A stretch of DNA of 51,031 bases. It comes from JBEKIK01 sp050013075 (lineage in GTDB: Bacteria; Planctomycetota; Planctomycetia; Pirellulales; Thermoguttaceae). Below, piece after piece: positions 7,312 through 15,778 of the stretch (position 1 is the first letter of the stretch; every line of letters begins with the position of its first letter). The position numbers and the translations under genes were made by a program. The stretch is from contig JBEKFZ010000022.1 in assembly GCA_050013075.1 (NCBI GenBank), positions 1-51,031 of the forward strand. Reading direction: 5' to 3'. A model generated the notes under the pieces. The model saw only the letters and a program-made list of their open reading frames with translations. It ran no database searches and had not been told where the DNA came from.

Positions 7312-9597
7312 TCACATCATATCCAGCGGATCCACGTCGGCAATCCACTGCACGCCATCGGGCGCTTTCGACTCGGCTGCGGCCTGGCGCACGGCAGCGC
7401 GGAGTTTATCGCCTTCCAGACCCTGGAGTTGAATCTGAAAGCGGTACATGCCCCGCAATCGGGCAAACGGGGCCGGGGCAGGACCCAATACTCGGGCGCT
7501 GGCGCCTTCCGCTTGCAGCGATTCGTTCACCAGCCGGGCCAGGAAATTCGCGAATTCCCGGGCGATAGGTTCGGACGGTCCGCGTATGACCAACCGGATC
7601 ATGCTTGAAAATGGCGGATATCGCAGCATCTCGCGGATGGGCAATTCGCCGGCGGCGAACGCGGCGTAGTCGTGCCGGATTGCGGCTTGAATGGCCGGAT
7701 GCTCGGGATTGAAGGTTTGCACCAGCACGTGGCCGCCTTTTTCGCCCCGGCCGGTCCGGCCGGCCACTTGAGTTACCAGTTGGAAAGTGCGTTCGGCCGC
7801 GCGGAAATCGGGCAGGTGCAAGGCGGTATCGGCATTAATTACGCCCACCAGCGTGACATTGGGAAAATCCAAGCCCTTGGCGATCATCTGCGTTCCCAGC
7901 AGGATGCTCACCTTGCCGGAGCGAAACGCCGCCAGCGCCCGTTCATGACTTCCATGGCCTTGCATCGTATCCGTATCCATGCGCAGACAAGTAACGTTGG
8001 GAAACCTTGCCCGGACTTCCGCCTCTAAACGCTGCGTGCCCAGGCCGCTATAGCGAATGCCGGAAAATTCGCATTTCGGGCAGACGGTGGGCGAAGGGAT
8101 TTGGTAGTCGCAGAAATGGCAGAGCGCAATCTCCTGGGTGCGATGATGCGTAAGCGCGATGTCGCAATGCGGGCACTCAACCACGTGGCCGCATGACGGG
8201 CATTGGATGTGCGTGGAAAATCCCCGCCGATTCAAGAGCAGAATCACTTGCCCGCCCGCTTCCAGGGCTTTGCCGATGGCCGCGTGCAATTGCCGGCCGA
8301 TGGACCCCCTGGTGATCGCCCGTCGGGTTTTATCGATGCGAAGATCGATCGTGCCCACCGCGGGCAACGGACGGTCGAGCACCCGCCGGGGCATTTTCAC
8401 CAAAACATATTCGCCCGTTTGCGCACGGCGCCAGCTCTCCAGCGAGGGCGTGGCCGAACCCAGGACCAGCGGCACCGATTCGGCCTTTGCGCGGACCAGG
8501 GCCACGTCCCGGGCGTGATAGCGCGGGGCGGAATCCTGCTTGAACGACGATTCGTGCTCTTCGTCCAGCACTATAAGCCCCAGATGCGGCGTGGGGGCGA
8601 AAATCGCGCTCCGCGCGCCCACCACTACCGATACCGCGCCCTCTGCTATGCGCTGCCAATGCCAGTGCCGCTCGGCGTCGCTCAGATGACTGTGCAGCAC
8701 GGCCACCTCGCCGAATCGCGAACGAAAGCGCTCGACCGTCTGCGGCGTAAGACTGATTTCCGGCACCAAAACAATCGCCTGGCGCCCGAAACGGATCACC
8801 TCCTGTATCGCCTGGATGTACACCTCGGTCTTGCCGCTGCCGGTAACGCCGTGGATCAAAATGGTGCGGTGCTCCCGGGCATTCATGGCCTCAAGGATCG
8901 CGGACAAGGCTCTATGCTGATCGGCGTTTAGGACCAGGTGCTTTTCGCGCTTCACCGGCGCGGCCGAATACTGCGGCATTTGCACGCGCCGGGCTTGCGA
9001 GCGGATAAAACCCTTGCGGCGCAAGGCCGCGATCGGTCCTTGGCCGCACTTGGCCGCCCGGGCAAGTTCCGCGGCGGTCATCGGCGATTTCGCCTCCGAC
9101 AGAGCCTTTAGCGCCGCCGCCTGCTTGGGAGGAAATTTTTCTTGCGCCGACCGGCCGACGGCCTCGAGATCGATGCTCAGAAACGTGGTCAAGCGGGTGC
9201 CGGCGCCGGTGCGCACGCCGGCCGGCAGCACCGTCTCCAGCACCGCGGCCCAAGGGCAAAGATAATAATCGGCTATCCAGCGGGTCAATCGCAGCATCGG
9301 CGGCGAGAGCAAGGTTCTCTCGTCGATGACCGCTTGAATAGGCTTGAGTTTTCGGCTGCCTATAGGGCGGCCCTCCACGCGGATACAGTATCCCAAGACC
9401 GGCCGATTCGTACGTCCCAAAGGCACGCGGACCCGGCGGCCCGGCTCGATCGCCTGGCAAAACCCGTCGGGCACCAGGTAATCGAACTCCTGTTCCGGCC
9501 CGGTCGATAATATCACCGTGGCGATCAAGCGCTCGGACTGATCGTCGGCTTCCCACTGCTCGGGCTCTTTGTCAAACAGGTCGCGCTGTTGGGGCAT
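7312..9597 (-). CDS. priA: Primosomal protein N', replication-restart DNA helicase
   Basis: Superfamily 2 3'-5' helicase that recognises stalled forks and reloads the replicative helicase. The 761-aa protein has the N-terminal DNA-binding fold (VATVILSTGPEQEFDYLVPDGF, the PriA 3'-BD opening), Walker A GVTGSGKTEVYIQ, the DEEH box (LDEEHESSFKQD), motif III GSATPSLES, and the eight-cysteine zinc region running CPSCGHVVECPHCD ... CHFCDY ... CPKCEFSGI. Helicase motifs V-VI (LLGTQMIAKGLDFPNVTLV; QVAGRTGRGEKGGHVLVQT) follow. Length and order are standard. It is probably monocistronic, converging on the OLD-like gene at its stop. Confidence 0.97.
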   Translation of the reverse strand: MPQQRDLFDKEPEQWEADDQSERLIATVILSTGPEQEFDYLVPDGFCQAIEPGRRVRVPLGRTNRPVLGYCIRVEGRPIGSRKLKPIQAVIDERTLLSPPMLRLTRWIADYYLCPWAAVLETVLPAGVRTGAGTRLTTFLSIDLEAVGRSAQEKFPPKQAAALKALSEAKSPMTAAELARAAKCGQGPIAALRRKGFIRSQARRVQMPQYSAAPVKREKHLVLNADQHRALSAILEAMNAREHRTILIHGVTGSGKTEVYIQAIQEVIRFGRQAIVLVPEISLTPQTVERFRSRFGEVAVLHSHLSDAERHWHWQRIAEGAVSVVVGARSAIFAPTPHLGLIVLDEEHESSFKQDSAPRYHARDVALVRAKAESVPLVLGSATPSLESWRRAQTGEYVLVKMPRRVLDRPLPAVGTIDLRIDKTRRAITRGSIGRQLHAAIGKALEAGGQVILLLNRRGFSTHIQCPSCGHVVECPHCDIALTHHRTQEIALCHFCDYQIPSPTVCPKCEFSGIRYSGLGTQRLEAEVRARFPNVTCLRMDTDTMQGHGSHERALAAFRSGKVSILLGTQMIAKGLDFPNVTLVGVINADTALHLPDFRAAERTFQLVTQVAGRTGRGEKGGHVLVQTFNPEHPAIQAAIRHDYAAFAAGELPIREMLRYPPFSSMIRLVIRGPSEPIAREFANFLARLVNESLQAEGASARVLGPAPAPFARLRGMYRFQIQLQGLEGDKLRAAVRQAAAESKAPDGVQWIADVDPLDMM

Positions 9598-9603
9598 GAA
9601 AAG

Positions 9604-9637
9604 GTTATCAGTTTTCAGTTGTCAGTTATCAGTTCTT
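9604..9637. repeat. TCAGTT-family repeat, left arm
   Basis: A run of TTATCAGTT/TTTCAGTT/GTCAGTT units. The 20 nt at 9615-9634 (TCAGTTGTCAGTTATCAGTT) recur in exact inverted orientation at 10072-10091, so the four-helix-bundle gene is framed by the pair. Related copies occur at 15694-15724, 36797-36830 and 38009-38037. Confidence 0.8.
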
Positions 9638-9707
9638 AGTATACATTATGGATTGCTCTTTTTCTGATTATATATATCGGACCTATAATTGCTGAGGAGG
9701 GGCAAAG

Positions 9708-10091
9708 ATGCAAGATTTTCGGAAATTAGTGGTTTGGCAAAAGGCTCATCAACTTACTTTGGATGTTTATCGAATAACACGAACATACCACAAAGAAGAA
9801 CTTTATGGATTGACTTCACAAACCCGCCGCGCGGCGGCATCAATTCCAGCCAACATCGCCGAAGGTTGCGGGCGAAACGGCGGCGCCGACCTTGCTCGTT
9901 TCTTACACATCGCTGCGGGTTCTGCAAGCGAATTGGATTATCATCTCATTCTTGCTCGCGATCTTGATTTTATTGCCAGTCCCGTTCAATCCAAGTTATC
10001 CAAGGATATATCCAAAATTAAGCAAATGCTTTATTCATTGCTCCAAAAAGTCTGCCCCAAAACATCGAAAAAACTGATAACTGACAACTGA
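9708..10091 (+). CDS. Four-helix-bundle protein (23S rRNA intervening-sequence protein family)
   Basis: 127 aa, all-alpha. It shows the family pattern at once: FRKLVVWQKAHQLTLDVYRITR, then YGLTSQTRRAAASIPANIAEGCGRN, then FLHIAAGSASELDYHLILARDL. The family was first found in 23S rRNA intervening sequences but is widespread as stand-alone chromosomal genes of unknown function; here there is no rRNA context. A strong GAGGAGGGG lies 7 nt before the ATG, and a TATAAT at 9684 is too close to serve a translated leader. The stop codon and the last residues (LITDN) are encoded inside the right inverted repeat, which suggests the gene moved with, or was captured by, the repeat pair. Confidence 0.9.
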   Translation: MQDFRKLVVWQKAHQLTLDVYRITRTYHKEELYGLTSQTRRAAASIPANIAEGCGRNGGADLARFLHIAAGSASELDYHLILARDLDFIASPVQSKLSKDISKIKQMLYSLLQKVCPKTSKKLITDN

Positions 10092-10102
10092 TAACTGAAA
10101 AC
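10072..10102. repeat. TCAGTT-family repeat, right arm (inverted)
   Basis: AACTGATAACTGACAACTGA at 10072-10091 is the exact reverse complement of 9615-9634; the run continues as TAACTGAAAACC up to the nadD start at 10105. It overlaps the end of the four-helix-bundle gene and occupies the place of the nadD ribosome binding site. Confidence 0.8.
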
Positions 10103-10104
10103 CC

Positions 10105-10722
10105 ATGAAACTTGGCATTTTTGGCGGCACCTTCGATCCCGTTCACTACGGCCACCTTCTGCTGGCCGAGTGCTGCCGCCAGCAGCGCGGGTTGGATGCC
10201 GTTTGGTTCCTGCCCGCCGCGGTGCCGCCGCATAAACGCGACCGGGAACCGGCCCCGGCGAAAGATCGCATCGAAATGCTGAAACTGGCCATTGCCGGCA
10301 ATCCGGCTTTTTCGGTCTGCACGTACGAAACCGATCGCGGCGGAGTGAATTATACCGTGGATACGCTGACGCACATTCACCAGGAAGACCCCAGCCGGGA
10401 ATTGTTTTTCCTCATGGGCGAAGATATGCTCCTGGATTTGCCGGACTGGAAGCAGCCCGAGCGGGTTTGCGAACTAGCGATTCCGATCGTCGTTCATCGC
10501 GCGGGCATGTCGCCTTTGGATTTTAGTTGTTTATCCACAGTGACCACGCCGCGGCGGATCGAGGAAATCCGCCGCCATCAGGTGGAGATGCCCGAGATCG
10601 GCCTAAGCGGCAGCGAAATCCGCCGCCAAGTCGCCGCCGGAGAAAGCATCCGCTATCAAACGCCCCGGGCCGTGGAAAAATACATCGAGAATCACCGTCT
10701 TTATTTGGCCGATGAGAAATAG
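10105..10722 (+). CDS. nadD: Nicotinate-nucleotide adenylyltransferase
   Basis: Adenylates nicotinate mononucleotide to deamido-NAD in NAD synthesis. The 205-aa protein opens with the nucleotidyltransferase signature GIFGGTFDPVHYGHLLLAE (HxGH motif as HYGH), has KDRIEMLKLAI and the GEDMLLDLPDW block typical of NadD, and closes with LSGSEIRRQVAAGESIRYQTP, the SxxxR ATP-binding motif. The normal start is at 10105. The region just upstream is repeat rather than a Shine-Dalgarno sequence, so translation may be weak or driven by the repeat-derived leader. Confidence 0.97.
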   Translation: MKLGIFGGTFDPVHYGHLLLAECCRQQRGLDAVWFLPAAVPPHKRDREPAPAKDRIEMLKLAIAGNPAFSVCTYETDRGGVNYTVDTLTHIHQEDPSRELFFLMGEDMLLDLPDWKQPERVCELAIPIVVHRAGMSPLDFSCLSTVTTPRRIEEIRRHQVEMPEIGLSGSEIRRQVAAGESIRYQTPRAVEKYIENHRLYLADEK

Positions 10723-10751
10723 CCGGCGCGAATTAACCGCACGCTTTCGGT

Positions 10752-11744
10752 TCAGGGGACGAATTTGCGGTTCCAGCCCGGTTCGGTGGGATGGAGTGAT
10801 TTGGCGTCCACCGATGCGGAGATTTTGTTGTCGGCGAGCCGCTTTTTGAAGTTCAGCCGGGGCAGGCGATCAAAGCACTCGACGGTGATTCGGTATCGCT
10901 CGTTGCGTATGGCGTCGTCACCGGCGAGATGGACTGCGTCGTCCAGGGCAGCGCGTCGGCCGCGCACTAAAACGAAAAAATCTTTCCAGAATTGAGGGCC
11001 GTACGCCTGCTCGCATTGCCAGAGCAGATAGGCGTGGATCCGATCGCAAAGATTGGCTTCAATATCTTGCGGAAATGTATACCCCAGCGCTTTGTAGCGG
11101 GCATAGGTCCGGGCCTGCGTCTCGCGTGTTTCTTGAAGTTGTCGATTGAAAATCGGATTGCCGGCGACTTTTTGGGTGACTTTTACGCCCAGACTCCAGC
11201 CGATCATCTCCCATCCGAATTGTGCCTTGGTCGCGGAAACGAAATTGTGGGCCATTTCCTCGATGTAGCCTGAAACGTGCGGCACATGGTACTTTTTCCA
11301 TTCATCCGACTTATCGAAGTCGAGGTTGCCGTAGTCATACTCGATCACGCATTCGCCGGTGCCTCCCCATCCTTTGGGAAGATGATAAACGACGATCTTG
11401 TACTTGGTGTGCTCGCCGACGATCTTTAGCAATTCGTCGTAGGCATTGGCCAGGTGGCGGAAAATAATATCGGCTTCTTTCTTCTTGCGCTTGGGAGCAA
11501 ATAGGAGAAGATGTTCGTTTTGCAATAGCTCGCCCGGCTCGGCGATCTCGGCTTCGTACGCCGCAAGGGTTGGGAACTTCAGATTCGGTTTCAAGGGCGG
11601 ATCGTCGCTCGATGCGGGAGCGGTTGCATCGGCTGCCGCCGCGGTTGGGCCGTCTCGCTCGCCGCCGTAAACGCCCTGGCAAACTGCACAACACCCGAAA
11701 ACAAACATAATCATCAGCGGCGAGATGAATCGGATGTTTGACAT
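10752..11744 (-). CDS. Secreted protein of unknown function, weakly metallopeptidase-like
   Basis: About 330 aa with a signal peptide (RFISPLMIMFVFGCCAVCQGVYG) and a short Ala/Asp-rich linker. The body has an alpha/beta start (LLLFAPKRKKKEADIIFRHLANAYDELLKIVGEH..YKIVVYH) like the lead-in of gluzincin peptidases, followed by 'YIEEMAHNFVSAT' where a HExxH would be expected; the first His is replaced, so a classical zinc site is not formed. 'RETQARTYARYKALGYTFP' and 'LLWQCEQAYGPQFWKDFFVLVR' are the best conserved-looking blocks. The ATG at 11744 has AGGA 8 nt upstream and is preferred over 11750. Function not recognised. Confidence 0.75.
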   Translation of the reverse strand: MSNIRFISPLMIMFVFGCCAVCQGVYGGERDGPTAAAADATAPASSDDPPLKPNLKFPTLAAYEAEIAEPGELLQNEHLLLFAPKRKKKEADIIFRHLANAYDELLKIVGEHTKYKIVVYHLPKGWGGTGECVIEYDYGNLDFDKSDEWKKYHVPHVSGYIEEMAHNFVSATKAQFGWEMIGWSLGVKVTQKVAGNPIFNRQLQETRETQARTYARYKALGYTFPQDIEANLCDRIHAYLLWQCEQAYGPQFWKDFFVLVRGRRAALDDAVHLAGDDAIRNERYRITVECFDRLPRLNFKKRLADNKISASVDAKSLHPTEPGWNRKFVP

Positions 11745-11878
11745 TCTCATATTCCTTGTGAACTGAAAGTGAGATTCAACTGGAAATAATTATAATGTAT
11801 TTCGGCCGATCAAAGTGTAACTGGGGTGTAACAACGCCAGTTTATCAAGTCTCAAGTAATCAATGTCCGGCTTCCCCT

Positions 11879-11933
11879 CAGAGCCGGGTCGTGTCGGGTG
11901 CGGAAATGCCGGGGCGACACGCCCCGGCTCTGA
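11879..11933. repeat. Dispersed palindrome 'CAGAGCCGGG...CCCCGGCTCTGA', copy 1, terminator-like
   Basis: An inverted repeat with arms CAGAGCCGGG and CCCCGGCTCTG and an inner CGTGTCGG/GGGGCGACACG pair, followed by ATTTTTCT. A second copy lies at 14523-14576. The trailing T-run means this copy could end transcription on the plus strand, although no plus-strand gene runs into it. Confidence 0.8.
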
Positions 11934-12008
11934 TTTTTCTACAATATTCTTTTTCCGACTCATAATAAACAGTTACGAAGAAGCGAGAATTAAGAAGAAC
12001 CGAGAAGT

Positions 12009-12269
12009 TTATGCACTTTTCCGCACTGCCAGCAGTTCGCGCAGTTGGTGCGGCATTAGCAGTTTCAGGGCGTCGGCGTCGTGACGGAGAGTTTCGATGA
12101 CCTGGTCCAATTGTTCCGCCGGGTCAAGGGCCAGATCCAGGAAGAAGATTTTCCTGCCCTTTAGAACGCACCCTCCGCCCCCGTTACCGCCGAGATATTC
12201 CTGACGGATTTGATATCCTAGGCGCGAGGCCAGATCGAGGCCGTGTTCCAGTATTTCCACTGTGTGCAT
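12009..12269 (-). CDS. Small conserved hypothetical protein
   Basis: 86 aa, no signal peptide or TM segment. It has a predicted alpha/beta start (TVEILEHGLDLASRLGYQIRQEYLGGNGGGGCVLKGRKIFFLDLALDP) and a helical tail (AEQLDQVIETLRHDADALKLLMPHQLRELL). The 'GYQIRQEYLGGNGGGGCVLKGRK.FFLDL' block looks conserved, and small proteins of this type occur in planctomycetes, but no function is known to me. Codon use fits a real gene. It stands alone between a repeat and the soluble histidine kinase. Confidence 0.7.
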   Translation of the reverse strand: MHTVEILEHGLDLASRLGYQIRQEYLGGNGGGGCVLKGRKIFFLDLALDPAEQLDQVIETLRHDADALKLLMPHQLRELLAVRKSA

Positions 12270-12515
12270 CCCAGCTTCTCCAAATCGCCTACATCCGTGC
12301 CGGTTCGTGATTATAACGTCTTCATCTACAGTTGCCCAGCCGAGTTCGACGATACGGTCAACTAGGCTAACCTTTTATCCCACTTAGAGTTAAGAAGCGA
12401 AGTTCTAGCAAAACAGAAAGAACGCCAATAATGGGGCGGTCGGGCGAAACAGGCGTTCTGGAAAAAATTATACCAATCAGGCGCTTTGAATAGACCTTTG
12501 GAGCTGGCAAAAACC

Positions 12516-13361
12516 ATGAATGGCCGCGACGACTATTCCCATCCACACGAGCAGATCGAAATCCTCAAGCAGCAGCTTGCCCAGGCCCATCGACTGACCG
12601 CCCTGGGCGAACTGACCGGCACGACTACCCACGAGTTCAACAACGTGCTGACGACCATTCTGAATTACGCCAAGATGGGAATGCGGCACAAAGATTCGCC
12701 CACGCGCGACAAATGCTTTGACAAAATCCTTACCGCCTGCAATCGTGCGACGAGAATTACCAGCACCATTTTGGGAATGGCCCGAAATCGCTCGGCTGGT
12801 CAGGAGCCTACCGATCTCAAGCAACTGATCGAGGACACGCTACTGTTGCTCGAACGCGAAATGAACAAGTATCGCATCGTCGTCGAGAAGCAAATTCAAG
12901 CGGTCCCGCAGGCTTATGTGAACGGCAACCAGATTCAACAGGTGTTGATGAACCTGCTTATCAATGCCCGGCAGGCCATGCCCAACGGTGGCCGGATGTT
13001 GATCAAGCTCGTTTACGACGCCGAGAACGACATGATTGACCTGGTGGTCCGCGACAACGGCTGCGGCATGCCGCCGGAGGTCCTGCCCAAGATCTTCGAT
13101 TCGTTTTTCACCACCAAAAAAGGCCCGGATGCCAGCGGCAAGGGTGGCACGGGTCTTGGGCTTTCGATGTGCCGCGACATAATCGAATCCCATCACGGCC
13201 GGATCCGCGTGGACAGCACCGTTGGCCGCGGCACGGCCTTCACGCTCAAGCTGCCCACGGCCAACAAAGCCGCCCCAAAGCGCCCGCCCGCCGCTCCCAT
13301 TTCCGCACCGATCATTCCCATGCCCGGACTGCCCCATCAGCCCACGGTGGGCAGCGGTTGA
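12516..13361 (+). CDS. Soluble histidine kinase (NtrB/AtoS-like core)
   Basis: About 281 aa with no TM or input domain. A short coiled coil (HEQIEILKQQLAQAHRLTALGEL) leads to the HisKA motif with phosphoacceptor His in TTTHEFNNVLTTILNYA, then HATPase with N box (QQVLMNLLINARQAM), G1 (VVRDNGCGMPPE), F box (IFDSFFTTKK) and G2 (KGGTGLGLSMCRDIIESHHGRI). The HEFNN variant is typical of the NtrB/HPK4 group. A Pro-rich tail ends the protein. The ATG at 12516 (GGAG 13 nt upstream) and a TTG at 12486 are both possible starts. No response regulator is adjacent, so it is an orphan kinase whose input must come from a partner protein. Confidence 0.88.
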   Translation: MNGRDDYSHPHEQIEILKQQLAQAHRLTALGELTGTTTHEFNNVLTTILNYAKMGMRHKDSPTRDKCFDKILTACNRATRITSTILGMARNRSAGQEPTDLKQLIEDTLLLLEREMNKYRIVVEKQIQAVPQAYVNGNQIQQVLMNLLINARQAMPNGGRMLIKLVYDAENDMIDLVVRDNGCGMPPEVLPKIFDSFFTTKKGPDASGKGGTGLGLSMCRDIIESHHGRIRVDSTVGRGTAFTLKLPTANKAAPKRPPAAPISAPIIPMPGLPHQPTVGSG

Positions 13362-13619
13362 TGGTTCTTGGTGTTTATTTGGTCTCCGGCGGGTGGCACA
13401 GGCATTCCGCCAGTGCAATCAGTGGTTGGGTGACAGGGACTTCTTGCCTGTGAAGGACGGCAGCATTGGCGAGACGCCAGTGCCAATCAGCCTCGACTTC
13501 TTTTTGATCAAAATATTGATGACGCCCACAAAGCGGTCCCATCTTGAGAGTCGAGCAAAAAACCGCTAGATTATGGGCAATCTTACTAGACCCTGGACTA
13601 TCTTGAACGAGGAAGAGCC

Positions 13620-14462
13620 ATGAGTACAAGATTTATTCTCTATTGGATGCCTATCTTATTGGTTGCCGCTAATATGCCGGGCGTCGCCCTTGCCCAGGAG
13701 AAAACCGGTTCAACTACCCCTCCCCAGGAAAATAAACCATCGACCGATGCTACCAAGAAAAGTACGGATAATTCAAAAGGCTTCACGTCAAAAAATACCA
13801 ATGCATCGAGCGCGGAAAAAAAGGCCGCTCCCGGAACCGCGAAAGGCGAGGTGCTTAAGGGCAAGGTCGTATACATAACCGACGGCGACACCTTGACATT
13901 ACAGGTTGATAAAAAGCAATATAAGATTCGCTTGCTGGGAATCGACGCGCCTGAGGACGAGCAGCCCTTTGGCAAACAGGCAACCAAGGCGCTTTCGGAT
14001 AAGGTCTTCGAAAAGACGCTCCAAGTTACGACCTACGGGAAAGACATATATGGGAATACACTGGGCATCGTCAGTCTTGATGGAAAAAATATAAATCTGG
14101 AACTGGTAAAAGAAGGCTTTGCCTGGCATTACACGGCATACTCGGCCTCTAAAACATTGGTCAATGCCGAAAATGAAGCCAGAAAGGCAAAAATCGGATT
14201 GTGGGCCGACGAGAATCCGATTCCACCTTGGCAGTGGCGCCTGCAGACAAACGCCGACAATTCGGAAGACCCGTTTGACGTAAAGGCAAACAATCCGAAC
14301 GCGCCTAAAACGACAAAATCGCCGGCCGATCAAACGCAAAATTATTGGCTTACCGCTTCCAGCAACGTCCGCCACAACAGCAAATGCCGGTATTATCAAA
14401 AAACCAAGGGCCGGCCCTGCGGACCTACCGAGGGCACGCCGTGTAAAGTTTGCGGCGGGTGA
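13620..14462 (+). CDS. Secreted staphylococcal-nuclease-fold protein with Cys-rich tail
   Basis: 280 aa. A signal peptide (FILYWMPILLVAANMPGVALA) and a Ser/Thr/Lys-rich linker precede an SNase (OB-fold) domain at about 80-200: KGKVVYITDGDTLTLQV, IRLLGIDAPEDEQPFGKQA, LVKEGFAWHY, ARKAKIGLWAD. The first catalytic Arg (IRLLGID) and the Glu region (PEDEQPFG) are present. The second catalytic Arg, normally in a DRYGR-like motif, is not: the sequence reads DIYGNTLGIV. The C-terminal 'YWLTASSNVRHNSKCRYY...GTPCKVCGG' motif with paired Cys is found on some secreted SNases. Expected role is nucleic-acid cleavage outside the cytoplasm, but activity is doubtful because of the missing Arg. Confidence 0.88.
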   Translation: MSTRFILYWMPILLVAANMPGVALAQEKTGSTTPPQENKPSTDATKKSTDNSKGFTSKNTNASSAEKKAAPGTAKGEVLKGKVVYITDGDTLTLQVDKKQYKIRLLGIDAPEDEQPFGKQATKALSDKVFEKTLQVTTYGKDIYGNTLGIVSLDGKNINLELVKEGFAWHYTAYSASKTLVNAENEARKAKIGLWADENPIPPWQWRLQTNADNSEDPFDVKANNPNAPKTTKSPADQTQNYWLTASSNVRHNSKCRYYQKTKGRPCGPTEGTPCKVCGG

Positions 14463-14522
14463 TGGGATGAGCCCGGGGCTCGCGGTTGTTGAGTGTCAGA
14501 AAAAGAATGTCACATGAAAAGT

Positions 14523-14576
14523 CAGAGCCGGGCCGTGTCGGCCCGGAATTACCGGGGCGACACGCCCCGGCTCTGA
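14523..14576. repeat. Dispersed palindrome 'CAGAGCCGGG...CCCCGGCTCTGA', copy 2
   Basis: Same element as 11879-11933: CAGAGCCGGGCCGTGTCGG, a short centre, then CCGGGGCGACACGCCCCGG and CTCTGA. It lies between the convergent nuclease-fold gene and the OmpA lipoprotein gene. Confidence 0.8.
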
Positions 14577-14632
14577 GGCGAAAATGCGACATTCATTACC
14601 CGGAACTCAATAAATTCGCCCCGGGGCAATCG

Positions 14633-15457
14633 CTACTGCCCTTTCCGCTCCGGATACACCACCAATTCCACCCGCCGATTGCGTTGCTTGCCTTCGGCGG
14701 TGGCGTTGGAGACCACCGGATGGTTCGAGCCGTGGCCGACGACGAAGAGTTGATCGCCCTGCAAGCGCGTGCGGCTTACCAGCACGTCGTAAATGGCCAT
14801 TGCCCGGGCGATGGACAGTTCATGATTGTTCCGCCACTGGCCGCCGGCGACCGGGTCGTTGTCGGAGTGGCCTTCCACGCCGATAAGTTGGTCCGGATAA
14901 TTCCGCATCAATTCGGTGGCCGCGGTGACGATCATCTCCGGTCCGCCGGCTCTCAGCCGTGCGCTGCCCGACTCGAACAGCCGACTGACCGGCAGTTCCA
15001 CGCGGATCACGTCGCCGTCGCGGCGGACAAAGACGTCGGGCAGATTGATCGTGGGCAGGGTTTGCAGAAAACTGTTGTTGGGCGTGATCGTCACTCCGCC
15101 TTGACGCTGCATCGAGGCGGTCATGGTCTGGACTTTCTTATCGGTGCTTTCCTTGTCCGACCGGGATTGGGCGAGTTGGGCCGTTGCGCCGCGCAACTGA
15201 TCGCGCATGGCGGCCAACTGATCTTCAAAAACCTTCGATTGCTGCCGGGATTGGGCCAAGAGCTGTCCCAATTCCTGATTGTCTTTATCCAAAGCGGTCG
15301 CCCGATTCTGCAATTCGGCGTACTGGCGCGACATCGCCTGCTGCTGCTGTTCGTATTGCGCGACTTTGCCCTTGAGCACCATGGGATTGTCGGCGCAGCC
15401 GGCCAGCGCGACGAGCACACAACCGAACAACCATGTCCCACCTGGAAATCGCGGCAC
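14633..15457 (-). CDS. OmpA-family peptidoglycan-associated lipoprotein
   Basis: About 274 aa starting at the GTG at 15457, which has GGAG 9 nt upstream and yields a clean lipoprotein signal (FGCVLVALAGC lipobox); the longer frame back to 15526 gives no signal sequence. After the lipid-modified Cys comes a long Gln-rich coiled coil (QYEQQQQAMSRQYAEL...QLAAMRDQLRGATAQLAQS), then the OmpA/MotB C-terminal domain: LFESGSARLRAGG, IGVEGHSDNDPV, LSIARAMAIYDVL, GHGSNHPVVSNATAEGKQRNRRVELVV. The NRRVEL end is the peptidoglycan (diaminopimelate) binding signature. Probably tethers the outer membrane to peptidoglycan. Confidence 0.9.
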   Translation of the reverse strand: MPRFPGGTWLFGCVLVALAGCADNPMVLKGKVAQYEQQQQAMSRQYAELQNRATALDKDNQELGQLLAQSRQQSKVFEDQLAAMRDQLRGATAQLAQSRSDKESTDKKVQTMTASMQRQGGVTITPNNSFLQTLPTINLPDVFVRRDGDVIRVELPVSRLFESGSARLRAGGPEMIVTAATELMRNYPDQLIGVEGHSDNDPVAGGQWRNNHELSIARAMAIYDVLVSRTRLQGDQLFVVGHGSNHPVVSNATAEGKQRNRRVELVVYPERKGQ

Positions 15458-15778
15458 GGCGATAATCTCCTTGAATCTATCAAGACAAGCAGGGCGGATG
15501 GTAACAAGGCCGACAATGGGCGGCAAGATCAGTTCGTCAAAGGCGGAATGCGGATAGGCGCGGAATTAAATTGCCTAAATTACTAAATCTATCTATTTTT
15601 ATTGCAAATTGGAAATTGCAAAATGCAAATTGCAAATTGAACACCGGCAACTGCTTGCGCGATTTGTCACTTTTTTCCGCACGTTGTGATTTTAACTGAA
15701 AACTGATTACTGAAAACTGATAACCACCTACCATGAACCGTTTTAGTAGCGGCCGTTAGACCATGCCAAGTGATTTTA
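15458..15778. other. Intergenic stretch with two repeat types
   Basis: No gene seen. At 15604-15640 there is an AT-rich run of GCAAATTG/GCAAAATG units (TTGCAAATTGGAAATTGC...), and at 15694-15724 a TCAGTT-family run in the AACTGAAAACTGAT orientation. Both look like dispersed non-coding repeats. Confidence 0.6.
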
